Assembly (NCBI GenBank): GCA_963978905.1
Contig: OZ022260.1
Location: 273,725-337,724, forward strand
DNA: 64,000 bases
From: Trichostrongylus colubriformis
Taxonomy: Eukaryota; Nematoda; Chromadorea; Rhabditida; Trichostrongylidae
Direction of reading: 5' to 3'
Shown here: positions 31,701 through 46,239 of the stretch, one piece after another
Position numbering within the stretch: position 1 is the stretch's first letter
Layout: every line of letters begins with the position of its first letter
The notes under the pieces: generated by a model
Told to the model about the DNA's origin: nothing
The model's database searches: none
The model's input: only the letters and a program-made list of their open reading frames with translations
Program-made: the position numbers and the translations under genes

Positions 31701-34270
31701 ACAAATGTGTACAGATGTGTACAGATGTGTACAAATGTGTACATATGTGTACGGATGTGTACAAATGTGTACAGATGTGTACAGATGTGTACAAATGTGT
31801 ACAGATGTGTACAGATGTGTACAGATGTGTACAGATGTGTACAGATGTGTACAGATGTGTACAAATGTGTACAGATGTGTACAAATGTGTACAAATGTGT
31901 ACAAATGTGTACAAATGTGTACAGATGTGTACAAATGTGTACAGATGTGTACAGATGTGTACAAATGTGTACAGATGTGTACAGATGTGTACAAATGTGT
32001 ACATATGTGTACGGATGTGTACAAATGTGTACAGATGTGTACAGATGTGTACAGATGTGTACAGATGTGTACAGATATGTACAGATGTGTACGGATGTGT
32101 ACAAATGTGTACAGATGTGTACGGACGTGTACAAATGTGTACAGATGTGTACGGATGTGTACAAATGTGTACAGATGTGTACGGATGTGTACAAATGTGT
32201 TACAGATGTGTACAGATGTGTACGAATGTGTACAAATGTGTACAGATGTGTACGGATGTGTACAGATGTGTACAGATGTGTACAGATGTGTACAGATGTG
32301 TACAGATGTGTACGGATGTGTACAAATGTGTACAGATGTGTACGGATGTGTACAAATGTGTTACAGATGTGTGCAAATGTGTACAGATGTGTACAGATGT
32401 GTACAGATGTGTACGGATGTGTACAAATGTGTACAGGTGTGTACAGATGTGTACAAATGTGTACGGATGTGTACAAATGTGTACAGATGTGTACAGATGT
32501 GTACAGATGTGTACAAATGTGTACAAATGTGTACAGATGTGTACAGATGTGTACAGATGTGTACGGATGTGTACAAATGTGTACAGATGTGTACGGATGT
32601 GTACAAATGTGTTACAGATGTGTACAAATGTGTACAGATGTGTACAGATGTGTACAGATGTGTACAGATATGTACAAATGTGTACAGATGTGTACAGATG
32701 TGTACAGATGTGTACGGATGTGTACAAATGTGTACAGATGTGTACGGATGTGTACAAATGTGTACAAATGTGTACAGATGTGTACAAATGTGTACAGATG
32801 TGTACAGATGTGTACAGATGTGTACAAATGTGTACAGATGTGTACAAATGTGTACATATGTGTACGGATGTGTACAAAGGTGTACAGATGTGTACAAATG
32901 TGTACAGATGTGTACGGATGTGTACAAATGTGTTACAGATGTGTACAAATGTGTACATATGTGTACGGATGTGTACAAATGTGTACAGATGTGTACAGAT
33001 GTGTACAGATGTGTACAGATGTGTACGGATGTGTACAAATGTGTACAGATGTGTACGGATGTGTACAAATGTGTTACAGATGTGTACAAATGTGTACAGA
33101 TGTGTACGGATGTGTACAAATGTGTTACAGATGTGTACAAATGTGTACAGATGTGTACAGATGTGTACGGATGTGTACAAATGTGTACAGATGTGTACGG
33201 ATGTGTACAAATGTGTTACAGATGTGTACAAATGTGTACAGATGTGTACGGATGTGTACAAATGTGTTACAGATGTGTACAAATGTGTACAGATGTGTAC
33301 AGATGTGTACGGATGTGTACAAATGTGTACAGATGTGTACGGATGTGTACAAATGTGTTACAGATGTGTACAAATGTGTACAGATGTGTACAGATGTGTA
33401 CAGATGTGTACAGATATGTACAAATGTGTACAGATGTGTACAAATGTGTACATATGTGTACGGATGTGTACAAATGTGTACAGATGTGTACAGATGTGTA
33501 CGGATGTGTACAAATGTGTACAGATGTGTACAGATGTGTACAGATGTGTACAAATGTGTACAAATGTGTACAGATGTGTACAGATGTGTACAGATGTGTA
33601 CAAATGTGTACATATGTGTACGGATGTGTACAAATGTGTACATATGTGTACAAATGTGTACATATGTGTACGGATGTGTACAAATGTGTACAGATGTGTA
33701 CAGATGTGTACAGATGTGTACAGATGTGTACAGATGTGTACGGATGTGTACAAATGTGTACAGATGTGTACGGATGTGTACGGATGTGTACAAATGTGTA
33801 CAGATGTGTACAGATGTGTACAGATGTGTACGGATGTGTACAAATGTGTACAGATGTGTACAGATGTGTACAGATGTGTACAAATGTGTACAAATGTGTA
33901 CAGATGTGTACAGATGTGTACAGATGTGTACAAATGTGTACATATGTGTACGGATGTGTACAAATGTGTACATATGTGTACGGATGTGTACAGATGTGTA
34001 CAGATGTGTACGGATGTGTACAAATGTGTACAGATGTGTACGGATGTGTACAAATGTGTACAAATGTGTACAAATGTGTACAAATGTGTACGGATGTGTA
34101 CAAATGTGTACAGATGTGTACGGATGTGTACAAATGTGTTACAGATGTGTACAAATGTGTACAAATGTGTACGGATGTGTACAAATGTGTACAGATGTGT
34201 ACGGATGTGTACAAATGTGTTACAGATGTGTACAAATGTGTACAGATGTGTACGGATGTGTACAAATGTG

Positions 34271-37200
34271 TTACAGATGTGTACAAATGTGTACAGATGT
34301 GTACAGATGTGTACGGATGTGTACAAATGTGTACAGATGTGTACGGATGTGTACATATGTGTACGGATGTGTACAAATGTGTACAGATGTGTACAGATGT
34401 GTACAGATGTGTACAGATGTGTACAGATGTGTACAAATGTGTACAAATGTGTACAGATGTGTACAGATGTGTACAGATGTGTACAAATGTGTACATATGT
34501 GTACGGATGTGTACAAATGTGTACATATGTGTACGGATGTGTACAAATGTGTACATATGTGTACGGATGTGTACAGATGTGTACAGATGTGTACGGATGT
34601 GTACAAATGTGTACAGATGTGTACGGATGTGTACAAATGTGTACAGATGTGTACGGATGTGTACAAATGTGTTACAGATGTGTACAAATGTGTTACAGAT
34701 GTGTACAAATGTGTACAGATGTGTACGGATGTGTACAAATGTGTTACAGATGTGTACAAATGTGTACAGATGTGTACAGATGTGTACGGATGTGTACAAA
34801 TGTGTACAGATGTGTACGGATGTGTACAAATGTGTACATATGTGTACAAATGTGTACATATGTGTACAGATGTGTACAGATGTGTACAGATATGTACAAA
34901 TGTGTACAGATGTGTACAAATGTGTACATATGTGTACGGATGTGTACAAATGTGAACAGATGTGTACAGATGTGTACAAATGTGTACATATGTGTACGGA
35001 TGTGTACAAATGTGTACATATGTGTACGGATGTGTACAGATGTGTACAGATGTGTACGGATGTGTACAAATGTGTACAGATGTGTACGGATGTGTACAAA
35101 TGTGTACGGATGTGTACAAATGTGTACAGATGTGTACAGATGTGTACAGATGTGTACAGATGTGTACGGATGTGTACAAATGTGTACAGATGTGTACGGA
35201 TGTGTACAAATGTGTTACAGATGTGTACAAATGTGTACAGATGTGTACGGATGTGTACAAATGTGTTACAGATGTGTACAAATGTGTACAGATGTGTACA
35301 GATGTGTACGGATGTGTACAAATGTGTACAGATGTGTACGGATGTGTACAAATGTGTTACAGATGTGTACAAATGTGTACAGATGTGTACGGATGTGTAC
35401 AAATGTGTTACAGATGTGTACAAATGTGTACAGATGTGTACAGATGTGTACGGATGTGTACAAATGTGTACAGATGTGTACGGATGTGTACAAATGTGTT
35501 ACAGATGTGTACAAATGTGTACAGATGTGTACAGATGTGTACAGATGTGTACAGATATGTACAAATGTGTACATATGTGTACGGATGTGTACAAATGTGT
35601 ACATATGTGTACAAATGTGTACATATGTGTACGGATGTGTACAAATGTGTACAGATGTGTACAGATGTGTACAGATGTGTACAGATGTGTACAGATGTGT
35701 ACGGATGTGTACAAATGTGTACAGATGTGTACGGATGTGTACGGATGTGTACAAATGTGTACAGATGTGTACAGATGTGTACAGATGTGTACGGATGTGT
35801 ACAAATGTGTACAGATGTGTACAGATGTGTACAGATGTGTACAAATGTGTACAAATGTGTACAGATGTGTACAGATGTGTACAGATGTGTACAAATGTGT
35901 ACATATGTGTACGGATGTGTACAAATGTGTACATATGTGTACGGATGTGTACAGATGTGTACAGATGTGTACGGATGTGTACAAATGTGTACAGATGTGT
36001 ACGGATGTGTACAAATGTGTACAAATGTGTACAAATGTGTACAAATGTGTACGGATGTGTACAAATGTGTACAGATGTGTACGGATGTGTACAAATGTGT
36101 TACAGATGTGTACAAATGTGTACAAATGTGTACGGATGTGTACAAATGTGTACAGATGTGTACGGATGTGTACAAATGTGTTACAGATGTGTACAAATGT
36201 GTACAGATGTGTACGGATGTGTACAAATGTGTTACAGATGTGTACAAATGTGTACAGATGTGTACAGATGTGTACGGATGTGTACAAATGTGTACAGATG
36301 TGTACGGATGTGTACATATGTGTACGGATGTGTACAAATGTGTACAGATGTGTACAGATGTGTACAGATGTGTACAGATGTGTACAGATGTGTACAAATG
36401 TGTACAAATGTGTACAGATGTGTACAGATGTGTACAGATGTGTACAAATGTGTACATATGTGTACGGATGTGTACAAATGTGTACATATGTGTACGGATG
36501 TGTACAAATGTGTACATATGTGTACGGATGTGTACAGATGTGTACAGATGTGTACGGATGTGTACAAATGTGTACAGATGTGTACGGATGTGTACAAATG
36601 TGTACAGATGTGTACGGATGTGTACAAATGTGTTACAGATGTGTACAAATGTGTTACAGATGTGTACAAATGTGTACAGATGTGTACGGATGTGTACAAA
36701 TGTGTTACAGATGTGTACAAATGTGTACAGATGTGTACAGATGTGTACGGATGTGTACAAATGTGTACAGATGTGTACGGATGTGTACAAATGTGTACAT
36801 ATGTGTACAAATGTGTACATATGTGTACAGATGTGTACAGATGTGTACAGATATGTACAAATGTGTACAGATGTGTACAAATGTGTACATATGTGTACGG
36901 ATGTGTACAAATGTGAACAGATGTGTACAGATGTGTACAAATGTGTACATATGTGTACGGATGTGTACAAATGTGTACATATGTGTACGGATGTGTACAG
37001 ATGTGTACAGATGTGTACGGATGTGTACAAATGTGTACAGATGTGTACGGATGTGTACAAATGTGTACAAATGTGTACAAATGTGTACAAATGTGTACGG
37101 ATGTGTACAAATGTGTACAGATGTGTACGGATGTGTACAAATGTGTTACAGATGTGTACAAATGTGTACAAATGTGTACGGATGTGTACAAATGTGTACA

Positions 37201-38109
37201 GATGTGTACGGATGTGTACAAATGTGTTACAGATGTGTACAAATGTGTACAGATGTGTACGGATGTGTACAAATGTGTTACAGATGTGTACAAATGTGTA
37301 CAGATGTGTACAGATGTGTACGGATGTGTACAAATGTGTACAGATGTGTACGGATGTGTACATATGTGTACGGATGTGTACAAATGTGTACAGATGTGTA
37401 CAGATGTGTACAGATGTGTACAGATGTGTACAGATGTGTACAAATGTGTACAAATGTGTACAGATGTGTACAGATGTGTACAGATGTGTACAAATGTGTA
37501 CATATGTGTACGGATGTGTACAAATGTGTACATATGTGTACGGATGTGTACAAATGTGTACATATGTGTACGGATGTGTACAGATGTGTACAGATGTGTA
37601 CGGATGTGTACAAATGTGTACAGATGTGTACGGATGTGTACAAATGTGTACAGATGTGTACGGATGTGTACAAATGTGTTACAGATGTGTACAAATGTGT
37701 TACAGATGTGTACAAATGTGTACAGATGTGTACGGATGTGTACAAATGTGTTACAGATGTGTACAAATGTGTACAGATGTGTACAGATGTGTACGGATGT
37801 GTACAAATGTGTACAGATGTGTACGGATGTGTACAAATGTGTACATATGTGTACGGATGTGTACAGATGTGTACAGATGTGTACGGATGTGTACAAATGT
37901 GTACAGATGTGTACGGATGTGTACAAATGTGTACAGATGTGTACGGATGTGTACAAATGTGTTACAGATGTGTACAAATGTGTACAAATGTGTACGGATG
38001 TGTACAAATGTGTACAGATGTGTACGGATGTGTACAAATGTGTTACAGATGTGTACAAATGTGTACAGATGTGTACGGATGTGTACAAATGTGTTACAGA
38101 TGTGTACAA
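34271..38109 (+). repeat. 1961-bp higher-order repeat
   Basis: Variant order around 34271-35020 recurs at 36232-36980, and the otherwise rare TGTGAACAGA unit occurs at 34951 and 36912. The distance is 1961 bp, that is 195 to 196 units including 11-mers. Confidence 0.8.
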
Positions 38110-41100
38110 ATGTGTACAGATGTGTACAGATGTGTACGGATGTGTACAAATGTGTACAGATGTGTACGGATGTGTACAAATGTGTTACAGATGTGTACAA
38201 ATGTGTACAGATGTGTACAGATGTGTACAGATGTGTACAGATGTGTACAGATGTGTACAGATGTGTACAGATATGTACAAATGTGTACAGATGTGTACAG
38301 ATGTGTACAGATGTGTACGGATGTGTACAAATGTGTACAGATGTGTACGGATGTGTACAAATGTGTTACAGATGTGTACAAATGTGTACAGATGTGTACA
38401 GATGTGTACGGATGTGTACAAATGTGTACAGATGTGTACGGATGTGTACAAATGTGTTACAGATGTGTACAAATGTGTACAGATGTGTACGGATGTGTAC
38501 AAATGTGTTACAGATGTGTACAAATGTGTACAGATGTGTACAGATGTGTACGGATGTGTACAAATGTGTACAGATGTGTACGGATGTGTACAAATGTGTT
38601 ACAGATGTGTACAAATGTGTACAGATGTGTACGGATGTGTACAAATGTGTTACAGATGTGTACAAATGTGTACAGATGTGTACAGATGTGTACGGATGTG
38701 TACAAATGTGTACAGATGTGTACGGATGTGTACATATGTGTACGGATGTGTACAAATGTGTACAGATGTGTACAGATGTGTACAGATGTGTACAGATGTG
38801 TACAGATGTGTACAAATGTGTACAAATGTGTACAGATGTGTACAGATGTGTACAGATGTGTACAAATGTGTACATATGTGTACGGATGTGTACAAATGTG
38901 TACATATGTGTACGGATGTGTACAAATGTGTACATATGTGTACGGATGTGTACAGATGTGTACAGATGTGTACGGATGTGTACAAATGTGTACAGATGTG
39001 TACGGATGTGTACAAATGTGTACAGATGTGTACGGATGTGTACAAATGTGTTACAGATGTGTACAAATGTGTTACAGATGTGTACAAATGTGTACAGATG
39101 TGTACAAATGTGTACAGATGTGTACAAATGTGTACAGATGTGTACAAATGTGTACATATGTGTACGGATGTGTACAAATGTGTACAGATGTGTACAAATG
39201 TGTACAGATGTGTACGGATGTGTACAAATGTGTTACAGATGTGTACAAATGTGTACATATGTGTACGGATGTGTACAAATGTGTACAGATGTGTACAGAT
39301 GTGTACAGATGTGTACAGATGTGTACGGATGTGTACAAATGTGTACAGATGTGTACGGATGTGTACAAATGTGTTACAGATGTGTACAAATGTGTACAGA
39401 TGTGTACAGATGTGTACGGATGTGTACAAATGTGTACAGATGTGTACGGATGTGTACAAATGTGTTACAGATGTGTACAAATGTGTACAGATGTGTACGG
39501 ATGTGTACAAATGTGTTACAGATGTGTACAAATGTGTACAGATGTGTACAGATATGTACAAATGTGTACAGATGTGTACAAATGTGTACAGATGTGTACG
39601 GATGTGTACAAATGTGTTACAGATGTGTACAAATGTGTACAGATGTGTACAGATGTGTACAGATGTGTACAGATGTGTACAGATGTGTACAGATATGTAC
39701 AAATGTGTACAGATGTGTACAAATGTGTACAGATGTGTACGGATGTGTACAAATGTGTTACAGATGTGTACAAATGTGTACAGATGTGTACAGATGTGTA
39801 CGGATGTGTACAAATGTGTACAGATGTGTACGGATGTGTACAAATGTGTTACAGATGTGTACAAATGTGTACAGATGTGTACAGATGTGTACAGATGTGT
39901 ACAGATATGTACAAATGTGTACAGATGTGTACAAATGTGTACATATGTGTACGGATGTGTACAAATGTGTACAGATGTGTACAGATGTGTACAGATGTGT
40001 ACGGATGTGTACAAATGTGTACAGATGTGTACAGATGTGTACAGATGTGTACAAATGTGTACAAATGTGTACAGATGTGTACAGATGTGTACAGATGTGT
40101 ACAGATGTGTACAGATGTGTACAGATGTGTACAAATGTGTACAAATGTGTACAGATGTGTACAGATGTGTACAGATGTGTACAAATGTGTACATATGTGT
40201 ACGGATGTGTACAAATGTGTACATATGTGTACAAATGTGTACATATGTGTACGGATGTGTACAAATGTGTACAGATGTGTACAGATGTGTACAGATGTGT
40301 ACAGATGTGTACAGATGTGTACGGATGTGTACAAATGTGTACAGATGTGTACGGATGTGTACGGATGTGTACAAATGTGTACAGATGTGTACAGATGTGT
40401 ACAGATGTGTACGGATGTGTACAAATGTGTACAGATGTGTACAGATGTGTACAGATGTGTACAAATGTGTACAAATGTGTACAGATGTGTACAGATGTGT
40501 ACAGATGTGTACAAATGTGTACATATGTGTACGGATGTGTACAAATGTGTACATATGTGTACGGATGTGTACAGATGTGTACAGATGTGTACGGATGTGT
40601 ACAAATGTGTTACAGATGTGTACAAATGTGTACAGATGTGTACAGATGTGTACGGATGTGTACAAATGTGTACAGATGTGTACGGATGTGTACAAATGTG
40701 TACAGATGTGTACGGATGTGTACAAATGTGTTACAGATGTGTACAAATGTGTACAAATGTGTACGGATGTGTACAAATGTGTACAGATGTGTACGGATGT
40801 GTACAAATGTGTTACAGATGTGTACAAATGTGTACAGATGTGTACGGATGTGTACAAATGTGTTACAGATGTGTACAAATGTGTACAGATGTGTACAGAT
40901 GTGTACGGATGTGTACAAATGTGTACAGATGTGTACGGATGTGTACAAATGTGTTACAGATGTGTACAAATGTGTACAGATGTGTACAGATGTGTACAGA
41001 TGTGTACAGATGTGTACAGATGTGTACAGATGTGTACAGATATGTACAAATGTGTACAGATGTGTACAAATGTGTACATATGTGTACGGATGTGTACAAA

Positions 41101-44100
41101 TGTGTACAGATGTGTACAGATGTGTACAGATGTGTACGGATGTGTACAAATGTGTACAGATGTGTACAGATGTGTACAGATGTGTACAAATGTGTACAAA
41201 TGTGTACAGATGTGTACAGATGTGTACAGATGTGTACAAATGTGTACATATGTGTACGGATGTGTACAAATGTGTACATATGTGTACAAATGTGTACATA
41301 TGTGTACGGATGTGTACAAATGTGTACAGATGTGTACAGATGTGTACAGATGTGTACAGATGTGTACAGATGTGTACGGATGTGTACAAATGTGTTACAG
41401 ATGTGTACAAATGTGTACATATGTGTACAAATGTGTACATATGTGTACGGATGTGTACAAATGTGTACAGATGTGTACAGATGTGTACAGATGTGTACAG
41501 ATGTGTACAGATGTGTACGGATGTGTACAAATGTGTACAGATGTGTACGGATGTGTTACAGATGTGTACAAATGTGTACAGATGTGTACGAATGTGTACA
41601 AATGTGTACAGATGTGTACGGATGTGTACAGATGTGTACAGATGTGTACAGATGTGTACAGATGTGTACAGATGTGTACGGATGTGTACAAATGTGTACA
41701 GATGTGTACGGATGTGTACAGATGTGTACAAATGTGTACAGATGTGTACAGATGTGTACAGATGTGTACAGATGTGTACGGATATGTACAGATGTGTACG
41801 GATGTGTACAAATGTGTACAGATGTGTACGGACGTGTACAAATGTGTACAGATGTGTACGGATGTGTACAAATGTGTACAGATGTGTACGGATGTGTACA
41901 AATGTGTTACAGATGTGTACAGATGTGTACGAATGTGTACAAATGTGTACAGATGTGTACGGATGTGTACAGATGTGTACAGATGTGTACAGATGTGTAC
42001 AGATGTGTACAGATGTGTACGGATGTGTACAAATGTGTACAGATGTGTACGGATGTGTACAAATGTGTTACAGATGTGTGCAAATGTGTACAGATGTGTA
42101 CAGATGTGTACAGATGTGTACGGATGTGTACAAATGTGTACAGGTGTGTACAGATGTGTACAAATGTGTACGGATGTGTACAAATGTGTACAGATGTGTA
42201 CAGATGTGTACAGATGTGTACAAATGTGTACAAATGTGTACAGATGTGTACAGATGTGTACAGATGTGTACGGATATGTACAGATGTGTACGGATGTGTA
42301 CAAATGTGTACAGATGTGTACGGACGTGTACAAATGTGTACAGATGTGTACGGATGTGTACAAATGTGTACAGATGTGTACGGATGTGTACAAATGTGTT
42401 ACAGATGTGTACAGATGTGTACGAATGTGTACAAATGTGTACAGATGTGTACGGATGTGTACAGATGTGTACAGATGTGTACAGATGTGTACAGATGTGT
42501 ACAGATGTGTACGGATGTGTACAAATGTGTACAGATGTGTACGGATGTGTACAAATGTGTTACAGATGTGTGCAAATGTGTACAGATGTGTACAGATGTG
42601 TACAGATGTGTACGGATGTGTACAAATGTGTACAGGTGTGTACAGATGTGTACAAATGTGTACGGATGTGTACAAATGTGTACAGATGTGTACAGATGTG
42701 TACAGATGTGTACAAATGTGTACAAATGTGTACAGATGTGTACAGATGTGTACAGATGTGTACGGATGTGTACAAATGTGTACAGATGTGTACGGATGTG
42801 TACAAATGTGTTACAGATGTGTACAAATGTGTACAGATGTGTACAGATGTGTACAGATGTGTACAGATATGTACAAATGTGTACAGATGTGTACAGATGT
42901 GTACAGATGTGTACGGATGTGTACAAATGTGTACAGATGTGTACGGATGTGTACAAATGTGTACAAATGTGTACAGATGTGTACAAATGTGTACAGATGT
43001 GTACAGATGTGTACAGATGTGTACAAATGTGTACAGATGTGTACAAATGTGTACATATGTGTACGGATGTGTACAAATGTGTACAGATGTGTACAGATGT
43101 GTACAGATGTGTACAGATGTGTACAGATGTGTACGGATGTGTACAAATGTGTACAGATGTGTACGGATGTGTACAAATGTGTTACAGATGTGTACAAATG
43201 TGTACATATGTGTACGGATGTGTACAAATGTGTACAAATGTGTACAGATGTGTACAGATGTGTACAGATGTGTACAGATGTGTACGGATGTGTACAAATG
43301 TGTACAGATGTGTACGGATGTGTACAAATGTGTTACAGATGTGTACAAATGTGTACAGATGTGTACAGATGTGTACGGATGTGTACAAATGTGTACAGAT
43401 GTGTACGGATGTGTACAAATGTGTTACAGATGTGTACAAATGTGTACAGATGTGTACGGATGTGTACAAATGTGTTACAGATGTGTACAAATGTGTACAG
43501 ATGTGTACAGATGTGTACGGATGTGTACAAATGTGTACAGATGTGTACGGATGTGTACAAATGTGTTACAGATGTGTACAAATGTGTACAGATGTGTACA
43601 GATGTGTACAGATGTGTACAGATATGTACAAATGTGTACAGATGTGTACAAATGTGTACATATGTGTACGGATGTGTACAAATGTGTACAGATGTGTACA
43701 GATGTGTACAGATGTGTACGGATGTGTACAAATGTGTACAGATGTGTACAGATGTGTACAGATGTGTACAAATGTGTACAAATGTGTACAGATGTGTACA
43801 GATGTGTACATATGTGTACGGATGTGTACAAATGTGTACAGATGTGTACAGATGTGTACAGATGTGTACAGATGTGTACAGATGTGTACAAATGTGTACA
43901 AATGTGTACAGATGTGTACAGATGTGTACAGATGTGTACAAATGTGTACATATGTGTACGGATGTGTACAAATGTGTACATATGTGTACGGATGTGTACA
44001 AATGTGTACATATGTGTACGGATGTGTACAGATGTGTACAGATGTGTACGGATGTGTACAAATGTGTACAGATGTGTACGGATGTGTACAAATGTGTACA

Positions 44101-46239
44101 GATGTGTACGGATGTGTACAAATGTGTTACAGATGTGTACAAATGTGTTACAGATGTGTACAAATGTGTACAGATGTGTACAAATGTGTACAGATGTGTA
44201 CAGATGTGTACAGATGTGTACAAATGTGTACAGATGTGTACAAATGTGTACATATGTGTACGGATGTGTACAAATGTGTACAGATGTGTACAAATGTGTA
44301 CAGATGTGTACGGATGTGTACAAATGTGTTACAGATGTGTACAAATGTGTACATATGTGTACGGATGTGTACAAATGTGTACAGATGTGTACAGATGTGT
44401 ACAGATGTGTACAGATGTGTACGGATGTGTACAAATGTGTACAGATGTGTACGGATGTGTACAAATGTGTTACAGATGTGTACAAATGTGTACAGATGTG
44501 TACAGATGTGTACGGATGTGTACAAATGTGTACAGATGTGTACGGATGTGTACAAATGTGTTACAGATGTGTACAAATGTGTACAGATGTGTACGGATGT
44601 GTACAAATGTGTTACAGATGTGTACAAATGTGTACAGATGTGTACAGATGTGTACGGATGTGTACAAATGTGTACAGATGTGTACAAATGTGTACATATG
44701 TGTACGGATGTGTACAAATGTGTACAGATGTGTACAGATGTGTACAGATGTGTACAGATGTGTACGGATGTGTACAAATGTGTACAGATGTGTACGGATG
44801 TGTACAAATGTGTTACAGATGTGTACAAATGTGTACAGATGTGTACAGATGTGTACGGATGTGTACAAATGTGTACAGATGTGTACGGATGTGTACAAAT
44901 GTGTACAGATGTGTACGGATGTGTACAAATGTGTTACAGATGTGTACAAATGTGTACAGATGTGTACAGATGTGTACAGATGTGTACAGATATGTACAAA
45001 TGTGTACAGATGTGTACAAATGTGTACAGATGTGTACGGATGTGTACAAATGTGTTACAGATGTGTACAAATGTGTACAGATGTGTACAGATGTGTACGG
45101 ATGTGTACAAATGTGTACAGATGTGTACGGATGTGTACAAATGTGTTACAGATGTGTACAAATGTGTACAGATGTGTACAGATGTGTACAGATGTGTACA
45201 GATATGTACAAATGTGTACAGATGTGTACAAATGTGTACATATGTGTACGGATGTGTACAAATGTGTACAGATGTGTACAGATGTGTACAGATGTGTACG
45301 GATGTGTACAAATGTGTACAGATGTGTACAGATGTGTACAGATGTGTACAAATGTGTACAAATGTGTACAGATGTGTACAGATGTGTACAGATGTGTACA
45401 GATGTGTACAGATGTGTACAGATGTGTACAAATGTGTACAAATGTGTACAGATGTGTACAGATGTGTACAGATGTGTACAAATGTGTACATATGTGTACG
45501 GATGTGTACAAATGTGTACATATGTGTACAAATGTGTACATATGTGTACGGATGTGTACAAATGTGTACAGATGTGTACAGATGTGTACAGATGTGTACA
45601 GATGTGTACAGATGTGTACGGATGTGTACAAATGTGTACAGATGTGTACGGATGTGTACGGATGTGTACAAATGTGTACAGATGTGTACAGATGTGTACA
45701 GATGTGTACGGATGTGTACAAATGTGTACAGATGTGTACAGATGTGTACAGATGTGTACAAATGTGTACAAATGTGTACAGATGTGTACAGATGTGTACA
45801 GATGTGTACAAATGTGTACATATGTGTACGGATGTGTACAAATGTGTACATATGTGTACGGATGTGTACAGATGTGTACAGATGTGTACGGATGTGTACA
45901 AATGTGTTACAGATGTGTACAAATGTGTACAAATGTGTACGGATGTGTACAAATGTGTACAGATGTGTACGGATGTGTACAAATGTGTTACAGATGTGTA
46001 CAAATGTGTACAGATGTGTACGGATGTGTACAAATGTGTTACAGATGTGTACAAATGTGTACAAATGTGTACATATGTGTACGGATGTGTACAAATGTGT
46101 ACATATGTGTACAAATGTGTACATATGTGTACGGATGTGTACATATGTGTACGGATGTGTACAAATGTGTACAGATGTGTACAGATGTGTACAGATGTGT
46201 ACAGATGTGTACAGATGTGTACGGATGTGTACAAATGTG

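Larger units (their letters stand above)
22566..36360 (+). repeat. Tandem duplication of a composite block (offset 7376 bp)
   Basis: The order spacer B, 338-bp satellite, spacer A, long satellite beginning at 22566 recurs from 29942 at an offset of exactly 7376 bp. After an extra ACAAATG unit (three in a row near 26690, four near 34070) the offset becomes 7386 bp. Variant order matches until about 28970 versus 36360 and then diverges. Other differences seen in about 6.4 kb are few: GTTGCAG versus GTTACAG (25983/33358) and ATATAAAT versus ATGTAAAT in spacer B. This marks a recent segmental duplication. Confidence 0.9.
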
